Part shown: positions 5,978-7,583 of the stretch, one piece after another
Numbering within the stretch: position 1 is the stretch's first letter
How the letters are laid out: every line of letters begins with the position of its first letter
From: Bacillota bacterium
GTDB lineage: Bacteria > Bacillota > Clostridia > Lachnospirales > Lachnospiraceae
Reading direction: 5' to 3'
Assembly: GCA_023442465.1 (NCBI GenBank)
Contig: JAEZZQ010000005.1
Location: 1-7,583 of the forward strand
DNA: 7,583 nt
The notes under the pieces: model-generated
Told to the model about the DNA's origin: nothing
The model's database searches: none
Seen by the model: the letters and a program-made list of their open reading frames with translations, nothing else
Translations under genes and position numbers: made by a program

Positions 5978-7583
5978 TTATCTTGTTCCTCCGCCCGAAC
6001 CGCCGCCGATAGAGCCGCAGCCTCCGCCAAGGGAAGCAAATCCGCCGCCTCCGCCGCTGCGCTTTTCCTGCTCACGCTGTTCCTCAGTGTTCTTCATACT
6101 GCTGTAAAGCAAGTAGTGGTAGGAATAGGCGGTCGCCATACTTTGACTATAATCGGTCAGCTCGGCAGAAATTTGTGGGTACAGCTCTTTCATCTGCTCC
6201 GCCACCTGATCGGCGATACCAAAGAGCATGGCATAGGTCAAAAGCTCCCGCCAAATCGGCATTTCCTTGACACCTCGTTCGGCAATCAATGAAAAATCCG
6301 TCAAATATCGTTTCAGCCCCATCAGCTCGCCCAGCTCCTGCTCCCCGGCAGGGGTCAGGTCGGTGAGCTTTACCGGTGTATTCCACCGTTTCAGACAATG
6401 CTTTTGGTTCAAATAGGTTCTGCCCGCACTGTCGCATTTCTGTATGTAGGTACGCAGCAGCTTGTCGTTTTGACTTACAAAGCGTTCCAGCTCCTTTGCC
6501 TGCAAAGTGGAATCCGAACCGGCCGCGCTTTCGAGCACTGTATAAAGGTACTCGTCATATTCGTTCATACTGCTATGATTGCTGCCCACCAGCCGCAGGC
6601 TCACTGTTTCGCGGGTTTGTCCCATCAAACCGATCTGCTGCGTTTCCACGGGGGACAGGCAGCCAAGCTGAATCAGCCGCAGCATTCCTGTGGAAAGAAT
6701 CGCTCCGTCCTCACACACATCAAACATCCGTCCCAGCGGATAGGTGGCACTCAGATTGCCGTCGTTGGGAATGTCCCTGAAATACCCGAACCGCTCTGCA
6801 AATCGTTGCCTTTTTTTCTCCGCACGTTTCTTTTTTATTCTGAAAGACCAAATCATCAACCCGATGGGAAGTCCCATGGACAAAAGCATCGTGACAATCG
6901 CTTCAAATGTGGATACTTCTTCGCCGGTATCATCGTAATCGCTGCCTGAAAAGGCAGTTTCTTTTACTTCCTCAAAGCTGCCCTGTTCTTGCCGTGAGGG
7001 GTACAGGATTCCTTTCTCCAGAGAAAACAGTACCGCCACATGGTTTTCGGGAGCAATGGGGCTTTCCGTGTAGGCCAGAATAGCGCCGTCTGAAAATTCC
7101 ACCTGTCCGTCATAGCCGAATCCCCATACTGCGGCGTTTTCCTCGGTTATGGGCGTACCGTCCGCCAATCGGATTTCCACCTTCACATCGGTGGGGATGG
7201 TGTTCATGCCGTCATTGACAAATTGAAAATTGACTCCATCCCTGTCGCTGTAACCGCCCACTGCATTGCCCAGCTTGTATTCAATGGCATAGCGGTTTTG
7301 CCCATACCGGCTGATGCCAAAGCAAATTTCATACCCGCTGTCCGTATCATGGATGCCGCATTTTCTCGCCTTTTCTTCAAAGCTCCAATCAATATTCCAA
7401 TCCGGCACGGTTTCATAAGCACCGTTTTGGTCGGAGACTGTAAGCTGGCTGATAGTCAGATAATCAGGTGCGTTCATGGGAATGTAGCTTTCGGTTCCCT
7501 CATTAAAATTTCCCTTCCATACCTGTGTCACATACATGGAGCCGTCCTCGTAAATGACAGCCTGAATATCCATGGTATTGACC
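5978..7583 (-). CDS. DUF2207-family membrane protein (N-terminus beyond window)
   Basis: The frame is open to the right edge. Codons before the Met at 7573 read V-N-T, and the protein continues M-D-I-Q-A-V-I-Y-E-D-G-S-M-Y-V-T, the first strand of the DUF2207 extracellular domain, so the signal peptide lies outside. Counting from Met 7573: beta-rich extracellular part (1-220); one membrane segment (about 224-245, F-E-A-I-V-T-M-L-L-S-M-G-L-P-I-G-L); a basic K/R-rich stop-transfer; then cytoplasmic F-G-Y-F-R-D-I-P-N and a winged-helix-like region. Near the C-terminus are R-Y-L-T-D-F-S-L-I and I-W-R-E-L-L-T-Y-A-M-L-F-G-I-A, hallmarks of the family, and a Gly-rich tail of about 25 residues. I see no second membrane pair, which many members have. 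The family occurs in Gram-positive envelopes; its biochemical role is unsettled. It is the first visible gene of the operon, 24 bases before the SHOCT gene. Confidence 0.85.
   Translation of the reverse strand, partial: VNTMDIQAVIYEDGSMYVTQVWKGNFNEGTESYIPMNAPDYLTISQLTVSDQNGAYETVPDWNIDWSFEEKARKCGIHDTDSGYEICFGISRYGQNRYAIEYKLGNAVGGYSDRDGVNFQFVNDGMNTIPTDVKVEIRLADGTPITEENAAVWGFGYDGQVEFSDGAILAYTESPIAPENHVAVLFSLEKGILYPSRQEQGSFEEVKETAFSGSDYDDTGEEVSTFEAIVTMLLSMGLPIGLMIWSFRIKKKRAEKKRQRFAERFGYFRDIPNDGNLSATYPLGRMFDVCEDGAILSTGMLRLIQLGCLSPVETQQIGLMGQTRETVSLRLVGSNHSSMNEYDEYLYTVLESAAGSDSTLQAKELERFVSQNDKLLRTYIQKCDSAGRTYLNQKHCLKRWNTPVKLTDLTPAGEQELGELMGLKRYLTDFSLIAERGVKEMPIWRELLTYAMLFGIADQVAEQMKELYPQISAELTDYSQSMATAYSYHYLLYSSMKNTEEQREQEKRSGGGGGFASLGGGCGSIGGGSGGGTR

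Noticed and set aside
6398..6949. A 183-codon open frame on the plus strand, opposite DUF2207
   Set aside because: The minus-strand frame has clear family motifs, while this one has none and overlaps it fully. It is a shadow frame.

Overview
The window reads entirely on the minus strand. It holds four tightly packed genes transcribed from right to left, two of which run off the window ends. In order of transcription they are: a DUF2207-family membrane protein (5978 to beyond 7583, N-terminus missing); a soluble protein with a DUF4428-type zinc ribbon and a C-terminal SHOCT domain (5033-5953); a 51-residue zinc-ribbon protein (4840-4995); and a giant secreted modular protein (4819 to beyond 1, C-terminus missing) of which 1606 residues are visible without a stop.

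The gaps between genes are only 24, 37 and 20 bases. Each of the three internal starts has a purine-rich ribosome binding site and there is no room for a conventional terminator, so the four genes are most simply read as one operon whose promoter lies to the right of the window. No tRNA, rRNA, CRISPR array, insertion sequence, riboswitch or terminator was seen.

The protein families suggest a Gram-positive Firmicute of the class Clostridia, probably a gut or anaerobic-community relative of Oscillospiraceae/Ruminococcaceae. The pointers are a signal peptide ending AMA|EE, strong AGGAGG-type sites, Listeria-Bacteroides repeat, CBM_X2, right-handed beta-helix repeats, and the DUF4428-SHOCT pairing. 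Base composition looks moderate, near 50% GC by eye. The assignment is by family resemblance only.

The giant protein runs, from its N-terminus: signal peptide; Ig-like segment; beta-helix module 1; beta-helix module 2; a DUF6273-like domain; a Listeria-Bacteroides (InlB B) repeat; beta-helix module 3; a fibronectin III-like domain; a CBM_X2 domain; an Ig-like domain; and the start of a further beta domain at the window edge. All three beta-helix modules close with the same short signature, Y-K-Y-(I/L). The likely role is a surface adhesin or glycan-binding protein. How it is anchored cannot be seen here.

The most notable feature is the company this protein keeps. A DUF2207 membrane protein, a zinc-ribbon/SHOCT protein and a free-standing mini zinc ribbon precede it with operon-like spacing. 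None of the three has a well-defined role, so a shared job in membrane or envelope handling of the surface protein is a hypothesis, not an observation.
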